Positions 11,184 through 19,292 of a stretch of DNA of 39,471 nucleotides are shown piece by piece. How positions within the stretch are numbered: the stretch's first letter is position 1; every line of letters starts with the position of its first letter. The stretch comes from Defluviicoccus sp. Its GTDB lineage: Bacteria > Pseudomonadota > Alphaproteobacteria > MPNO01. The notes under the pieces were generated by a model, which was not told the DNA's origin, did not search any database, and was given only the letters and a program-made list of their open reading frames with translations. The stretch covers positions 1 through 39,471 of the forward strand of contig JAPPGP010000212.1 in assembly GCA_028821395.1 (NCBI GenBank), read 5' to 3'. A program made the translations under genes and the position numbers.

Positions 11184-11605
11184 AGATCCTGCGCTCGCCG
11201 CACCGCGCCGCGGTCGCTTCCAACGCCGCCGACGCGCCGGCCCCGACGCACCGCATGTTCGTCCGCGACCTGGTGCTCGACTGCCTGATCGGCGTCCACC
11301 GCTACGAGCGCGACGGCCGCCAGCGGGTGCGCGTCAACCTTACGCTCGACGTGCTGGAGACCGGGCCCTCCGAGCGCGATCGCCTGGCGGATGTCGTCAA
11401 TTACGACACGCTCGTGGCGCGGATCCGCGCGCTGGCCGGGGCGGGGCACGTCAACCTCGTCGAGACTTTCGCCGAACGGATCGCCGCCATCTGCCTCGAC
11501 GACCGCCGCATCCGGCGCGCCACGGTCAGGGTCGAGAAGCTGGACGTCTTCGACGACGCCGAGAGCGTCGGCGTCGAAATCGAAAGGGAAAACAGCGTCC
11601 TGTGA
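11180..11605 (+). CDS. folB: Dihydroneopterin aldolase
   Basis: The 141-residue product has the FolB core: MFVRDLVLDCLIGVHRYER, then RVRVNLTLDV, DRLADVVNYDTLVARI, HVNLVETFAERIA and RVEKLDVFDDAESVGVEIER. The NYD and VETFAE segments carry the pterin-binding and catalytic residues of the family. The enzyme cleaves dihydroneopterin to 6-hydroxymethyl-dihydropterin in folate synthesis. The N-terminus is about 23 residues longer than in minimal FolB proteins. The start overlaps the stop of the upstream SDR (ATGA), so the two are translationally coupled and probably act together on pterins. A 341-bp AT-rich gap follows. Confidence 0.93.
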   Translation: MKILRSPHRAAVASNAADAPAPTHRMFVRDLVLDCLIGVHRYERDGRQRVRVNLTLDVLETGPSERDRLADVVNYDTLVARIRALAGAGHVNLVETFAERIAAICLDDRRIRRATVRVEKLDVFDDAESVGVEIERENSVL

Positions 11606-11946
11606 CGCCACGTATAGCATTCCGTGATCGCGGAGAAGCCAGTCCAACGGTTTTTTTCACAGCCCCGGCGTGCGCGTCGAGACCGGTTACAATTCCGACG
11701 ACTATTGTGGCCTATAATAATCTTTTTAATTCTTGACTTTTGATTTCCTCTGATAAATCAATGACTTGACGAATCTGCCTATTTTTTAGGCAAAATGGGG
11801 AAGCGCCTTGATTTTGTTGACTGACTCCTTTCGCACGGCGTTTTGTCAACAAAGTTTTCCACAGCTTCCGTGGACATTCGTGCGGCATTTCGACGCACCC
11901 GTGCGGCGCCGGGGATCCGCGTCCTGGCGCCGGGGTTAGGCGAACG
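11606..11946. other. AT-rich intergenic region upstream of uvrC
   Basis: No convincing gene lies in these 341 bases. The region is much more AT-rich than anything around it. It holds a T-run (11651-11657), a perfect TATAAT (11713-11718), TTGAC-type hexamers at 11733 and 11766, a GCCTA/TAGGC hairpin (11777-11791), a wide perfect 9-bp inverted repeat (11813-11853), and TTTTCCACA (11855-11863), one base from a DnaA box. It probably contains the promoter region for the uvrC operon. Confidence 0.6.
11813..11853. repeat. Perfect 9-bp inverted repeat upstream of uvrC
   Basis: TTTGTTGAC (11813-11821) and GTCAACAAA (11845-11853) are perfect reverse complements separated by 23 bases. The arms carry the same GTTGAC/GTCAAC hexamer that forms the palindrome at the MarR gene (18788-18802), but in the opposite relative order and with much wider spacing. 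It could be a regulator site or a leader hairpin; no protein can be assigned. Confidence 0.5.
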
Positions 11947-13872
11947 ATGACGGAGCCCGCGGGCGAATCGGATGCGCGGCGGCGCGCCGCGGGCGACGGT
12001 CCGCTGGAAATCCGCTGGGCCGAGACGCTGGCCCGGGGAGTCGGGGCGATCGCCGCCGAGGTCCGGGTTCTGCCCGCGCGGCCGGGCATCTACCGGATGC
12101 TCGACGCGGGCGGCGCTGCGCTCTATGTGGGCAAAGCGAAGAATCTGCGCAAACGGGTGAGCGCCTATACAAGGCCCGGCCGCCTGCCGCCGAGGCTGCA
12201 CCGGATGATCGCCGAGACCCAGTCCCTCGAAGCGATCACCACCCATACCGAGGCCGAGGCGCTGCTGCTCGAGGCCAACCTGATCAAGGAGCACAAGCCG
12301 CGCTACAACATCCTGATGCGGGACGACAAGTCGTTCCCCTATATCCTTCTGACCGCCGACCACGACTGGCCGCAGCTGCTCAAGCACCGCGGCGCGCGGA
12401 GCCGCAAGGGAGAGTATTTCGGACCCTTCGCCTCGGCCGGCGCGGTCAACCGCACGCTGCTGACCCTGCAGAAGGTGTTTCCGCTGCGCTCTTGCTCGGA
12501 TGCCGTGTTCGCCTCGCGCACCCGGCCCTGCCTGCAATACCAGATCAAGCGCTGCTCGGGCCCCTGCGTCGGCCGCATCGGGGCGGAGGCCTATGACGAG
12601 ATCGTCGCCCAGGCGCGCGAATTCCTGAGCGGGCGGAGCCACGGGCTGCAGCAGCGGCTGTCGCGGCAGATGGAGGCGGCGAGCCAGGCGCTCGAATACG
12701 AGACCGCGGCGGTCTATCGCGATCGCATCCGTGCGCTGTCGGAAGTCCAGGCGCGCCAGGACATCAACGTGCGCTCGCTGGGCACGGCGGATGTCTTCGC
12801 CCTCGCGCAGACCGCCGGGCAGAGCTGCATCCAGGTCTTCTTCTACCGCGCCGGCCAGAATTTCGGCAGCCGGACCTACTTCCCCGCCCAGGCCAGGGAC
12901 GAACCGCCGGACCGCGTGCTCGGCGCCTTTCTCGGCCAGTTCTACACCGACAAGACGCCGCCCCCGTTGGTGCTCGCGAGCCACCGCCCGCAGGGGGTGG
13001 ACCTGCTTGCCGAGGCGCTGTCGATCAGCGCCCGGCGCCGGGTGCGGGTCGCAACCCCCGAGCGGGGCGGGCGCCGCAAGCTGATGCAACAGGCGGTGGA
13101 GAACGCCCGCGACTCGCTCGGCCGGCGACTCGCCGGGAGCGCCGCCCAGCGCCGCCTGCTCGAACGCGTGGCCGAGCTGTTTGCACTCGACGGGCCGCCG
13201 CGCCGGATCGAGGTGTTCGACAACAGCCACATCTCCGGCACCGACGCACTCGGCGCGATGGTCGTCGCCGGGCCGGAAGGCTTCGAGAAGGCGGCCTATC
13301 GCAAGTTCAACATCCGCTCGACCGACATCGCGCCGGGCGACGACTACGCAATGATGCGCGAGGTGCTGCAACGCCGCTACGCCCGCGCGATCCGCGAGGA
13401 CCCGGGCCGCGAAGGCGGCGCCTGGCCCGACCTCGCGATCGTCGATGGCGGGCCGGGCCAGCTCTCGGCGGCGGGCGAGGTGCTGGCCGATCTCGGCATC
13501 GAGGACCTGCCGCTGGTCTGCATCGCCAAGGGTCCGGACCGCCGCGCCGGGCGGGAGCGCTTCCACATGGCCGGGCGCCGGCCCTTCACCCTGCCGCCCG
13601 ACGACCCGGTGCTCTACTTCATGCAGCGCCTGCGCGACGAGGCGCACCGCTTCGCCATCGGCTCGCACCGGGCGCGCCGGTCGCGCGCGATCCGGCGCTC
13701 GCCGCTCGACGTCATCGACGGCATCGGCGCCAGGCGCAAGCGCGCGCTGCTCAACCACTTCGGCTCGGCCGCCGCCGTGGCGCGGGCGGGGCTCGCCGAC
13801 CTTGAGACGGTGGAGGGGATAAGCAAGACTGTCGCAAGGCGGGTCTACGATCACTTTCACGGCGAGCCCTGA
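11947..13872 (+). CDS. uvrC: Excinuclease ABC subunit C
   Basis: The 641-residue protein is UvrC, which makes both incisions in nucleotide excision repair. The N-terminal GIY-YIG nuclease begins at [27 protein letters not shown] cysteine-bearing segment follows (LRSCSD...[15 protein letters not shown]), then a UVR motif (about 235-270), the C-terminal RNase H-like nuclease ([11 protein letters not shown], and VDGGPGQL) and a helix-hairpin-helix end ([26 protein letters not shown]). The first 30 or so residues before the nuclease are poorly conserved, so the exact start is less sure. It heads a plus-strand operon running through pgsA, the molybdopterin genes and a methyltransferase. Confidence 0.97.
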   Translation: MTEPAGESDARRRAAGDGPLEIRWAETLARGVGAIAAEVRVLPARPGIYRMLDAGGAALYVGKAKNLRKRVSAYTRPGRLPPRLHRMIAETQSLEAITTHTEAEALLLEANLIKEHKPRYNILMRDDKSFPYILLTADHDWPQLLKHRGARSRKGEYFGPFASAGAVNRTLLTLQKVFPLRSCSDAVFASRTRPCLQYQIKRCSGPCVGRIGAEAYDEIVAQAREFLSGRSHGLQQRLSRQMEAASQALEYETAAVYRDRIRALSEVQARQDINVRSLGTADVFALAQTAGQSCIQVFFYRAGQNFGSRTYFPAQARDEPPDRVLGAFLGQFYTDKTPPPLVLASHRPQGVDLLAEALSISARRRVRVATPERGGRRKLMQQAVENARDSLGRRLAGSAAQRRLLERVAELFALDGPPRRIEVFDNSHISGTDALGAMVVAGPEGFEKAAYRKFNIRSTDIAPGDDYAMMREVLQRRYARAIREDPGREGGAWPDLAIVDGGPGQLSAAGEVLADLGIEDLPLVCIAKGPDRRAGRERFHMAGRRPFTLPPDDPVLYFMQRLRDEAHRFAIGSHRARRSRAIRRSPLDVIDGIGARRKRALLNHFGSAAAVARAGLADLETVEGISKTVARRVYDHFHGEP

Positions 13873-13879
13873 CCGGCCG

Positions 13880-14491
13880 ATGATCAACATCCCCAACCTG
13901 CTGACGCTGTTCCGCATCGCCCTGATCCCGGTGCTGGTGGCGTCGTTCTATGTCGGGGGCGACACCGGACGTTGGCTTGCCTTCGCCGTCTTCGTGCTCG
14001 CCGGCGCCACCGATTTCCTCGACGGCTATTTCGCGCGGCGGCTCGATCAGCGCTCCGCGCTCGGCCGTTTCCTCGATCCCGTGGCCGACAAGCTGGTGGT
14101 CGCCGCGGCGCTGCTGATGATGGTCGGGTTCGGCCAGATCGGCGGGCTCTCGGTGCTGCCGGCGCTGGTCATCCTGTGCCGCGAGATCCTGGTCTCCGGC
14201 CTGCGCGAGTATCTCGCCGGGATCGACGTCTCCGTGCCGGTCAGTCGGCTTGCCAAATGGAAGACCGCGATCCAGATGACCGCCATAGCCATCCTGCTGC
14301 TCGGCGGGGCGGGGCCGTGGGACGTTCCCTGGGCGACGATCGGCGAGGCCGGGCTGTGGGCGGCGGCGGTGCTGACACTGGTCACCGGATACGACTATCT
14401 TCGCTCCGGGCTGCGCCACATCGCCGGCGCGGATGCCGGGAAGGGCGGGATCGAAGGGGCGCGCGCGCCCGAGAGCGGGGCGGGGGACTAG
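13880..14491 (+). CDS. pgsA: CDP-diacylglycerol-glycerol-3-phosphate 3-phosphatidyltransferase
   Basis: The 203-residue integral membrane enzyme makes phosphatidylglycerol phosphate, the first committed step of PG and cardiolipin synthesis. The complete CDP-alcohol phosphatidyltransferase signature is visible: Asp45, Asp48-Gly49, Ala52-Arg53, Gly62, Asp66 and Asp70, in TDFLDGYFARR...GRFLDPVADK. The N-terminus MINIPNLLTLFRI is typical. Several hydrophobic helices follow, and the C-terminal 25 residues are polar and poorly conserved. It starts 7 bases after uvrC; uvrC-pgsA adjacency is common in alphaproteobacteria. Confidence 0.96.
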   Translation: MINIPNLLTLFRIALIPVLVASFYVGGDTGRWLAFAVFVLAGATDFLDGYFARRLDQRSALGRFLDPVADKLVVAAALLMMVGFGQIGGLSVLPALVILCREILVSGLREYLAGIDVSVPVSRLAKWKTAIQMTAIAILLLGGAGPWDVPWATIGEAGLWAAAVLTLVTGYDYLRSGLRHIAGADAGKGGIEGARAPESGAGD

Positions 14492-14498
14492 GACGGAG

Positions 14499-15026
14499 AT
14501 GACGCACGGAGCGGTGCTCGGGATCGTCGGCTGGAGCGGCAGCGGCAAGACGTCGCTGGTCCGCCGCCTGCTGCACGAACTCGTCGGGCGCGGCATCTCG
14601 GTCTCCACCATCAAGCACGCCCATGCCGGGTTCGACATCGACACCCCCGGCAAGGACTCGCATGTCCACCGCGAGGCCGGTGCCCGCGAGGTGGTGGTGT
14701 CCTCGGTCAACCGCTTTGCCCTGATCCACGAGAACCGGGACGAGCCGGAGCCCCGGATCGACGGGTTGCTGGCCCGCATGGCGCCGGTAGACCTGGTGCT
14801 GATCGAGGGCTTCAAGAGCGAGCCGCACGACAAGCTCGAAGTCCACCGCCCGACGGTCGGCAAGCCCGCGCTCTACCCCAGCGACCCCGACGTGGTCGCG
14901 CTCGCCACCGACGCCGCGGCGGAAGATGCCTCGATCCCGGTGCTCGACCTCGACGACACCGCGGCGATCGCCGATTTCATCGTCGCCCATTGCGGGCTCC
15001 GGACCGCCGCCAGGCGGACGGCCTGA
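14499..15026 (+). CDS. mobB: Molybdopterin-guanine dinucleotide biosynthesis protein B
   Basis: The 175-residue P-loop GTPase begins at ATG 14499, 7 bases after pgsA, with a GGACGGAG ribosome site. It has Walker A GWSGSGKTS, the STIKHAHAGFDIDTPGKDSHVHREAGA segment (including Asp and His residues typical of MobB) and LVLIEGFKSEPHDKLEVHR. MobB assists MobA in attaching GMP to molybdopterin, giving the bis-MGD-type cofactor. No mobA is adjacent. Clustering with moeA, moaD and moaE makes a Mo-cofactor block. An in-frame upstream start at 14433 would overlap pgsA deeply and is rejected. Confidence 0.95.
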   Translation: MTHGAVLGIVGWSGSGKTSLVRRLLHELVGRGISVSTIKHAHAGFDIDTPGKDSHVHREAGAREVVVSSVNRFALIHENRDEPEPRIDGLLARMAPVDLVLIEGFKSEPHDKLEVHRPTVGKPALYPSDPDVVALATDAAAEDASIPVLDLDDTAAIADFIVAHCGLRTAARRTA

Positions 15027-15028
15027 CC

Positions 15029-16282
15029 ATGGCCCAGCTCTCCGACGACTGCTTCGCCTTCGGCGGCACGCTGATGACCGCCGGCGAAGCGCTGGCGCTG
15101 CTCGGCGAACGGCTGGACGTGGTGGTCGGAAGCGAGACCGTGCCGCTCAGGGAGGCGCGTGGGCGGATCCTCGCCGCCGACCTGACCGCCTCCTTCCCGG
15201 TGCCGCCGCACGACAACGCCGCCGTCGACGGCTACGCGGTCCATTTCGACGATCTCGACGCCGCGCGCGAAACCCGGCTTCGGGTGGGTGCGCGGATCGC
15301 CGCCGGGCAGAGCGTCGACCGCGCGGTGCCGCGCGGCGAGGCGGTGCGCATCTTCACCGGCGCGCCCATGCCGCCCGGCCCCGACACCGTGCTGATGCAG
15401 GAGGACTGCGCCCGGGACGGCGACCGCGTGGTCATCCCGCCCGGCATCAAGCGCGGCGCCAACCGGCGCCATGCCGGCGAGGACATCGAGGCCGGCGCCG
15501 TGGTGCTGACCAGAGGGCGGCGGCTGCGGGCGCAGGATGTCGGGCTCGCCGCCTCGATCGGCCGCGCCGCGCTGGAGGTCTACGCGCCGCTCCGCGTCGC
15601 CCTGTTCTCGACCGGCGACGAGATCCGCGAGGTCACCGACGCGCTGCCCCCCGGCTGCGTCTACGACGCCAACCGCTATGCCCTGGCCGGGCTGTTGGAT
15701 GCGCTCGGCTGCGAGGTCGACGATCTCGGCATATTGCGGGACAGCGAACAGGCGGTGCGCGAGGCGCTCGCCGGGGCGGCCGGCGAGCACGATTTGATCA
15801 TGACTTCGGGCGGGGTCTCGACCGGCGAGGAGGACCATGTGCGCACCGCCGTCGAGGCGCTCGGCGCGATCCATTTCTGGCGCCTGGCGATTCGCCCGGG
15901 CCGGCCGCTGGCGCTGGGCCAGGTCGGCCGGGTGCCGTTCATCGGGCTTCCCGGCAACCCGGTCGCGGTGATGGTGACCTTCATGCGCTTCGCCCGCCCG
16001 GCGATCCTCAGGCTCTCCGGGGCGGTCGGGGCGGATCCGAAGACCTTCCCCGTGCGGGCCGGCTTCGCCTACCGCAAGAAGGTCTCGCGTCGCGAGTGGC
16101 TGCGGGTGGTCCTGCACACGGGCGAGGACGGGATGCCCTATGTCACCAAGTTCCCGCGCGACGGCGCGGGCATCCTGTCCTCGATGGTCGGCGCCGACGG
16201 GCTGCTCGAGCTGCCCGAGGACCTCGCCGCCGTCGAGGAGGGGACGATGGTCGATTTCCTGCCGTTCAGCGAGGTGAGCTGA
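15029..16282 (+). CDS. moeA: Molybdopterin molybdenumtransferase
   Basis: The 417-residue protein matches MoeA, which inserts molybdate into adenylylated molybdopterin. It shows the N-terminal VPLREARGRILAADL, the PPHDNAAVDGYAV motif, GEAVRIFTGAPMPPG, the GDEIRE loop, SGGVSTGEEDHV in the catalytic domain, and FIGLPGNPVAVMVTF. The C-terminal domain IV is present to the end. It starts 2 bases after mobB and its TGA shares one base with the moaD ATG, indicating tight cotranslation. Length is normal for the family. Confidence 0.96.
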   Translation: MAQLSDDCFAFGGTLMTAGEALALLGERLDVVVGSETVPLREARGRILAADLTASFPVPPHDNAAVDGYAVHFDDLDAARETRLRVGARIAAGQSVDRAVPRGEAVRIFTGAPMPPGPDTVLMQEDCARDGDRVVIPPGIKRGANRRHAGEDIEAGAVVLTRGRRLRAQDVGLAASIGRAALEVYAPLRVALFSTGDEIREVTDALPPGCVYDANRYALAGLLDALGCEVDDLGILRDSEQAVREALAGAAGEHDLIMTSGGVSTGEEDHVRTAVEALGAIHFWRLAIRPGRPLALGQVGRVPFIGLPGNPVAVMVTFMRFARPAILRLSGAVGADPKTFPVRAGFAYRKKVSRREWLRVVLHTGEDGMPYVTKFPRDGAGILSSMVGADGLLELPEDLAAVEEGTMVDFLPFSEVS

Positions 16283-16533
16283 TGCAAATGCTCTATTTCG
16301 GCTGGGTGCGCCAGCGCATCGGCGTGCCGGCCGAGACCGTGGCGCCGCCCGCCGGGGTCACCGATGTCGAGACGCTGATCGACTGGCTGAGCGGCCGCAA
16401 CGACGCCTATGCCGAGGCGCTCAGGAACCGCGAGGCGCTGCGCGTCGCGGTCAACCAGGAGCTCTGCGAATTCGACAGCAAGGTGGGCGCCGACGACGAG
16501 GTGGCGCTGTTTCCGCCGATGACCGGGGGCTGA
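16282..16533 (+). CDS. moaD: Molybdopterin synthase sulfur carrier subunit
   Basis: The 83-residue protein has the ubiquitin-like MoaD pattern: an opening beta strand LYFGWVRQRIGV, ETLIDWL, VAVNQELC, then DEVALFPPMTGG. The C-terminal Gly-Gly is the residue pair that is thiocarboxylated to donate sulfur to cyclic pyranopterin monophosphate. It starts on the last base of the moeA stop codon and is followed directly by moaE, its partner in the synthase heterotetramer. Confidence 0.94.
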   Translation: MQMLYFGWVRQRIGVPAETVAPPAGVTDVETLIDWLSGRNDAYAEALRNREALRVAVNQELCEFDSKVGADDEVALFPPMTGG

Positions 16534-16535
16534 GG

Positions 16536-17009
16536 GTGATCCGGGTCCAGCAAGAGGATTTCGACGTCGGCGCCGAGCTCGACCGGCTGTCGGCCGAGGC
16601 CAAGGGCGCGGGCGCGGTGAGCTGCTTCGTCGGGCTGGTGCGCGACTTCTCCGGCGGCGGAGCGGTGAGCGCGATGACCCTCGAACACTATCCCGGCATG
16701 ACCGAACGCCAGCTCGCCGGAATCGAGGCCGAGGCGCGGTCGCGCTGGCCGCTGGACGCGGTGCTGATCGTCCACCGCTACGGCCGCCTCGAGCCGGGCG
16801 AGCGCATCGTGCTCTGCGCCACCGCGTCGGCGCATCGCCGGGCGGCGATCGATGCGTGCAGCTTCCTGATCGACTGGCTCAAGACCAGGGCGCCGTTCTG
16901 GAAGCTGGAGGAGACGCCGGACGGCGAGCGCTGGGTCGACGCCGACCCGGACGACACGCTGGCCGAGGAGCGCTGGGCCGCGCCCGGAGCCCGGCGCGGC
17001 GATGGCTGA
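16536..17009 (+). CDS. moaE: Molybdopterin synthase catalytic subunit
   Basis: The 157-residue protein is MoaE. It has SCFVGLVRDF (family FxGxVR), MTLEHYPGMTERQL, IVHRYGRLEPGE and the catalytic lysine segment DWLKTRAPFWKLEE (Lys116 and Lys123 match the essential pair). It converts cyclic pyranopterin monophosphate to molybdopterin with MoaD as sulfur donor. Translation starts at GTG 16536, two bases after moaD. The 3' end overlaps the methyltransferase start by eight bases. Confidence 0.96.
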   Translation: MIRVQQEDFDVGAELDRLSAEAKGAGAVSCFVGLVRDFSGGGAVSAMTLEHYPGMTERQLAGIEAEARSRWPLDAVLIVHRYGRLEPGERIVLCATASAHRRAAIDACSFLIDWLKTRAPFWKLEETPDGERWVDADPDDTLAEERWAAPGARRGDG

Positions 17010-17874
17010 GCCGACGGCCTCGATCCGGGCGCTCTACGGTTCGGGCGGGCTGGTCGAGCGCATCCTGGCCGCGCTCGCCGCCGACGGCCAGGACGTCGAC
17101 AAGCCCACGGTCGAGATGTTCCAGCACGTCGACCAACTGCATGGCGGCGGTCTCTCCCAAACCGAGGCGCTGTGCGCGCTCGCCGGCGTGGCGGAGGGCA
17201 TGCGGGTGCTCGACGCCGGATGCGGCATCGGCGGGTCGTCGCGCTATCTCGCCCATGTCCATGGCTGCACGGTCGCGGCGATCGACGTGACGCCCGAATA
17301 TGTCGAAGCGGCGGGTCGTCTGAACGCGCTCTGCGGGCTCGATGGGCGGATCGCGACGCGGGAGGGCAGCGTCACCGACCTGCCCTACCCGGACGGCAGC
17401 TTCGATCTCGTCTGGTGCCAGAACGTGTCGATGAACGTCGCCGACAAGGCCCGCATGTTCGCCGAGGCCCATCGCGTGCTGGTCCCCGGCGGGCGCTACG
17501 CGCTGAGCCACGCGGCCTCCGGCCCCGCGGGCGAGCCGCACTACCCGCTGCCCTGGGCGCGGGATGCGTCCTACAGCTTCCCCGGCACGCCCGACGTAAT
17601 CCTCGACACGCTCGCGGCTTCCGGGTTCCGCATCGTCGAGAACCGCGGCGAGGGCGCCGTCGGCGGCCGGCGCGGCCAGCGCCCGCGCCCCGGGCTCGGC
17701 GCCGGCATCGCGCTCGGCGAAGACCTGCGCGAGCGCCTGCTCAACTCCATCCGCTCAGGCGAGGAGGGCAGGCTGGTCGGCATGCTGGTGATCGCCGAGC
17801 GGGGGCGAGCTCCCTCGGCCGCGCCTACGTCTTCCCCACCTCGGCGTCGTAGGCGTCCATCAGGGTGCGGGTGA
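17002..17874 (+). CDS. Class I SAM-dependent methyltransferase
   Basis: The 290-residue protein has a Rossmann methyltransferase core with motif I VLDAGCGIGGSSRYLA (Asp71-Gly78), the acidic loop AIDVTPEYVE, and SFDLVWCQNVSMNVADK. The run FQHVDQLHGGGLSQTEAL before motif I resembles small-molecule methyltransferases of the glycine/sarcosine/dimethylglycine or UbiE-like group; the substrate is unknown. It overlaps moaE by eight bases, so it is probably the last gene of the uvrC-pgsA-moco operon. The last 20 or so residues are low-complexity Pro/Arg sequence read from DNA antisense to the end of ilvE, giving a 50-bp tail-to-tail overlap. Confidence 0.82.
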   Translation: MAEPTASIRALYGSGGLVERILAALAADGQDVDKPTVEMFQHVDQLHGGGLSQTEALCALAGVAEGMRVLDAGCGIGGSSRYLAHVHGCTVAAIDVTPEYVEAAGRLNALCGLDGRIATREGSVTDLPYPDGSFDLVWCQNVSMNVADKARMFAEAHRVLVPGGRYALSHAASGPAGEPHYPLPWARDASYSFPGTPDVILDTLAASGFRIVENRGEGAVGGRRGQRPRPGLGAGIALGEDLRERLLNSIRSGEEGRLVGMLVIAERGRAPSAAPTSSPPRRRRRPSGCG

Positions 17875-18694
17875 CCGGGCCGACCTGGAGGTGGAGGTCG
17901 TCGATCTGGCCGACCGGGGTGACCTCGGCGGCGGTGCCGGTGACGAAGATCTCGTCCGCCTTCTCCAGCTCGTCCGGCATGATCACGCGCTCGACCGTCT
18001 CGATCCCCCGGTCCCTGGCGAGCCCGATCACGGTGCGCCGGGTGATGCCGTCGAGGAAGCAGTCGGGCGTCGGCGTGTGCAGCGTTCCGTTCTCGACCAG
18101 GAAGACGTTGGCGCCGGTGGTCTCGGCCACCTGGCCGCGCCAGTCCAGCATCAGCGCGTCGTCGAAACCGTCCGCCTCGGCCTCGTGCTTGGACAGCGTG
18201 CAGATCATGTAGAGCCCGGCCGCCTTGGAATGCACCGGGGCGGTGGCCGGCGACGGCCGCCGCCACGGCGCCCGCTTGAGCCGGATCCCCTTGAGCCGCG
18301 CCTCGGGCGAGAAATAGGACGGCCATTCCCACACCGCGATGGCGACGTTGATGCTGGTCTCCTGCGCCGAGACCCCCATCATCTCGCTGCCGCGCCAGGC
18401 GACCGGGCGGACATAGGCGTCGGCGAAGCCCTGGGCGGCCACGGTCTCGTTGGTCGCCCGCTCCAGCTCCTCCAGCGTGTAGGGAAGCTCGAAGCCGAGC
18501 GCCGCCGCGGAGTCGATCAGGCGCTGGGTATGCTCGCGCAGCCTGAACACCGCGCCCGAATAGACGCGCTCGCCCTCGAACACGCAGCTCGCGTAGTGCA
18601 GCCCGTGGCTCAGCACGTGGAGCTTGCAGTCGCGCCACGCCCGGAGCGCGCCGTTGAACCAGATCTGGCCGTCCTGATCGTCGAAATTGATCAT
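17825..18694 (-). CDS. ilvE: Branched-chain amino acid aminotransferase
   Basis: The 289-residue fold-type IV PLP enzyme transaminates leucine, isoleucine and valine. It shows the N-terminal SHGLHYASCVFEGERVY, the Schiff-base lysine in VHSKAAGLYM (Lys157), DDALMLDWRGQVAETTGANVFLV and the GTAAEVTPV loop near the C-terminus. Length is normal. It is divergent from the MarR gene with 99 bases between starts. A TTGACA-like sequence on the minus strand (18787-18792) overlaps the MarR-type palindrome, so regulation by that MarR protein is plausible. The 3' end overlaps the methyltransferase gene by 50 bp. Confidence 0.95.
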   Translation of the reverse strand: MINFDDQDGQIWFNGALRAWRDCKLHVLSHGLHYASCVFEGERVYSGAVFRLREHTQRLIDSAAALGFELPYTLEELERATNETVAAQGFADAYVRPVAWRGSEMMGVSAQETSINVAIAVWEWPSYFSPEARLKGIRLKRAPWRRPSPATAPVHSKAAGLYMICTLSKHEAEADGFDDALMLDWRGQVAETTGANVFLVENGTLHTPTPDCFLDGITRRTVIGLARDRGIETVERVIMPDELEKADEIFVTGTAAEVTPVGQIDDLHLQVGPVTRTLMDAYDAEVGKT

Positions 18695-18787
18695 CTGTTC
18701 ACCGCCGCTCCGGCACCGGTCTGCGCCGCAGTCGTGACGATTTTGCTGCGCGATTCGCTTGCCCGCGTATCAGCCGCGGGCAATTAT

Positions 18788-18802
18788 GTCAACATGGTTG
18801 AC
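18788..18802. promoter_or_regulatory. Palindromic MarR-type operator on the marR start codon
   Basis: GTCAAC (18788-18793) and GTTGAC (18797-18802) are perfect inverted 6-mers separated exactly by the ATG start codon (18794-18796). On the opposite strand the left arm overlaps TTGACA, a possible -35 box for ilvE. Its position and symmetry suggest autorepression and control of ilvE. Binding is not shown by the sequence itself. Confidence 0.6.
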
Positions 18803-19288
18803 TTAAAATCAGGCTTCAATCCGCTGTTCCTGCGCGAGGAGGATTTGCGCCAGGGGATCGAGCTGCTGTTCTATGCCTATCGCGACTTCACCGGCCAGCC
18901 GGACGCGATCCTGACCGAGCTCGGCTTCGGGCGCGCGCATCACCGGACGATCTATTTCATCGGCCGCAACCCCGGCATCACCGTCTCGCAGCTCCTTGAC
19001 ATCCTGAAAGTGTCCAAGCAGAGCCTGTCGCGGGTGCTCGGCCAGCTGGTGCGCGAGGGTTATGTGGATTCCGGCGCCGGCACCCGCGACCGGCGCCAGC
19101 GCATGCTGAACCTCACCGAGAAGGGAGTCGCGCTGGAACGCCGCCTGACCGAGAACCAGCGCAGCCGGATCGCGCGCGCCTACCGGGAAGCCGGCGCCGA
19201 GGCGGTCGACGGCTACCGCAAGGTGCTGCTCGGCATCATCGACGAGCGCGAGCGGGAGAAGGTGCTGGCCAGGCTGGCCGGCGGCTGA
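18794..19288 (+). CDS. MarR-family transcriptional regulator
   Basis: The 164-residue protein has a winged-helix MarR fold. The N-terminal helix LREEDLRQGIELLFYAYRDF precedes the recognition region ITVSQLLDILKVSKQSLSRVLGQLVREGYVD and the wing DRRQRMLNLTEKG. Homologues are common in alphaproteobacteria beside branched-chain aminotransferase genes (PetP-like group; remembered, not tested). ATG 18794 is the first Met; translation from an upstream GTG near 18735 cannot be excluded. It lies 4 bases before the Rieske oxygenase gene, so regulator and oxygenase are probably cotranscribed. The palindrome over its start codon suggests autoregulation. Confidence 0.9.
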   Translation: MVDLKSGFNPLFLREEDLRQGIELLFYAYRDFTGQPDAILTELGFGRAHHRTIYFIGRNPGITVSQLLDILKVSKQSLSRVLGQLVREGYVDSGAGTRDRRQRMLNLTEKGVALERRLTENQRSRIARAYREAGAEAVDGYRKVLLGIIDEREREKVLARLAGG

Positions 19289-19292
19289 CCCG

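Noticed and set aside
11855-11863. TTTTCCACA as a DnaA box marking a replication origin
   Set aside because: It is a single near-match with no cluster of boxes, and the neighbours (folB, uvrC) are not typical origin genes; more likely chance in AT-rich DNA.
11712-11888. A 58-codon minus-strand frame in the AT-rich gap before uvrC
   Set aside because: It lacks a ribosome site and recognisable motif, and it spans the inverted repeat and promoter-like elements; its longer form simply runs antisense into uvrC.
16282-16533. A single 535-codon frame from 14926 to 16533 as one protein
   Set aside because: Only the last 83 codons (moaD) are real; the earlier part is an out-of-frame shadow of moeA with no recognisable domain.
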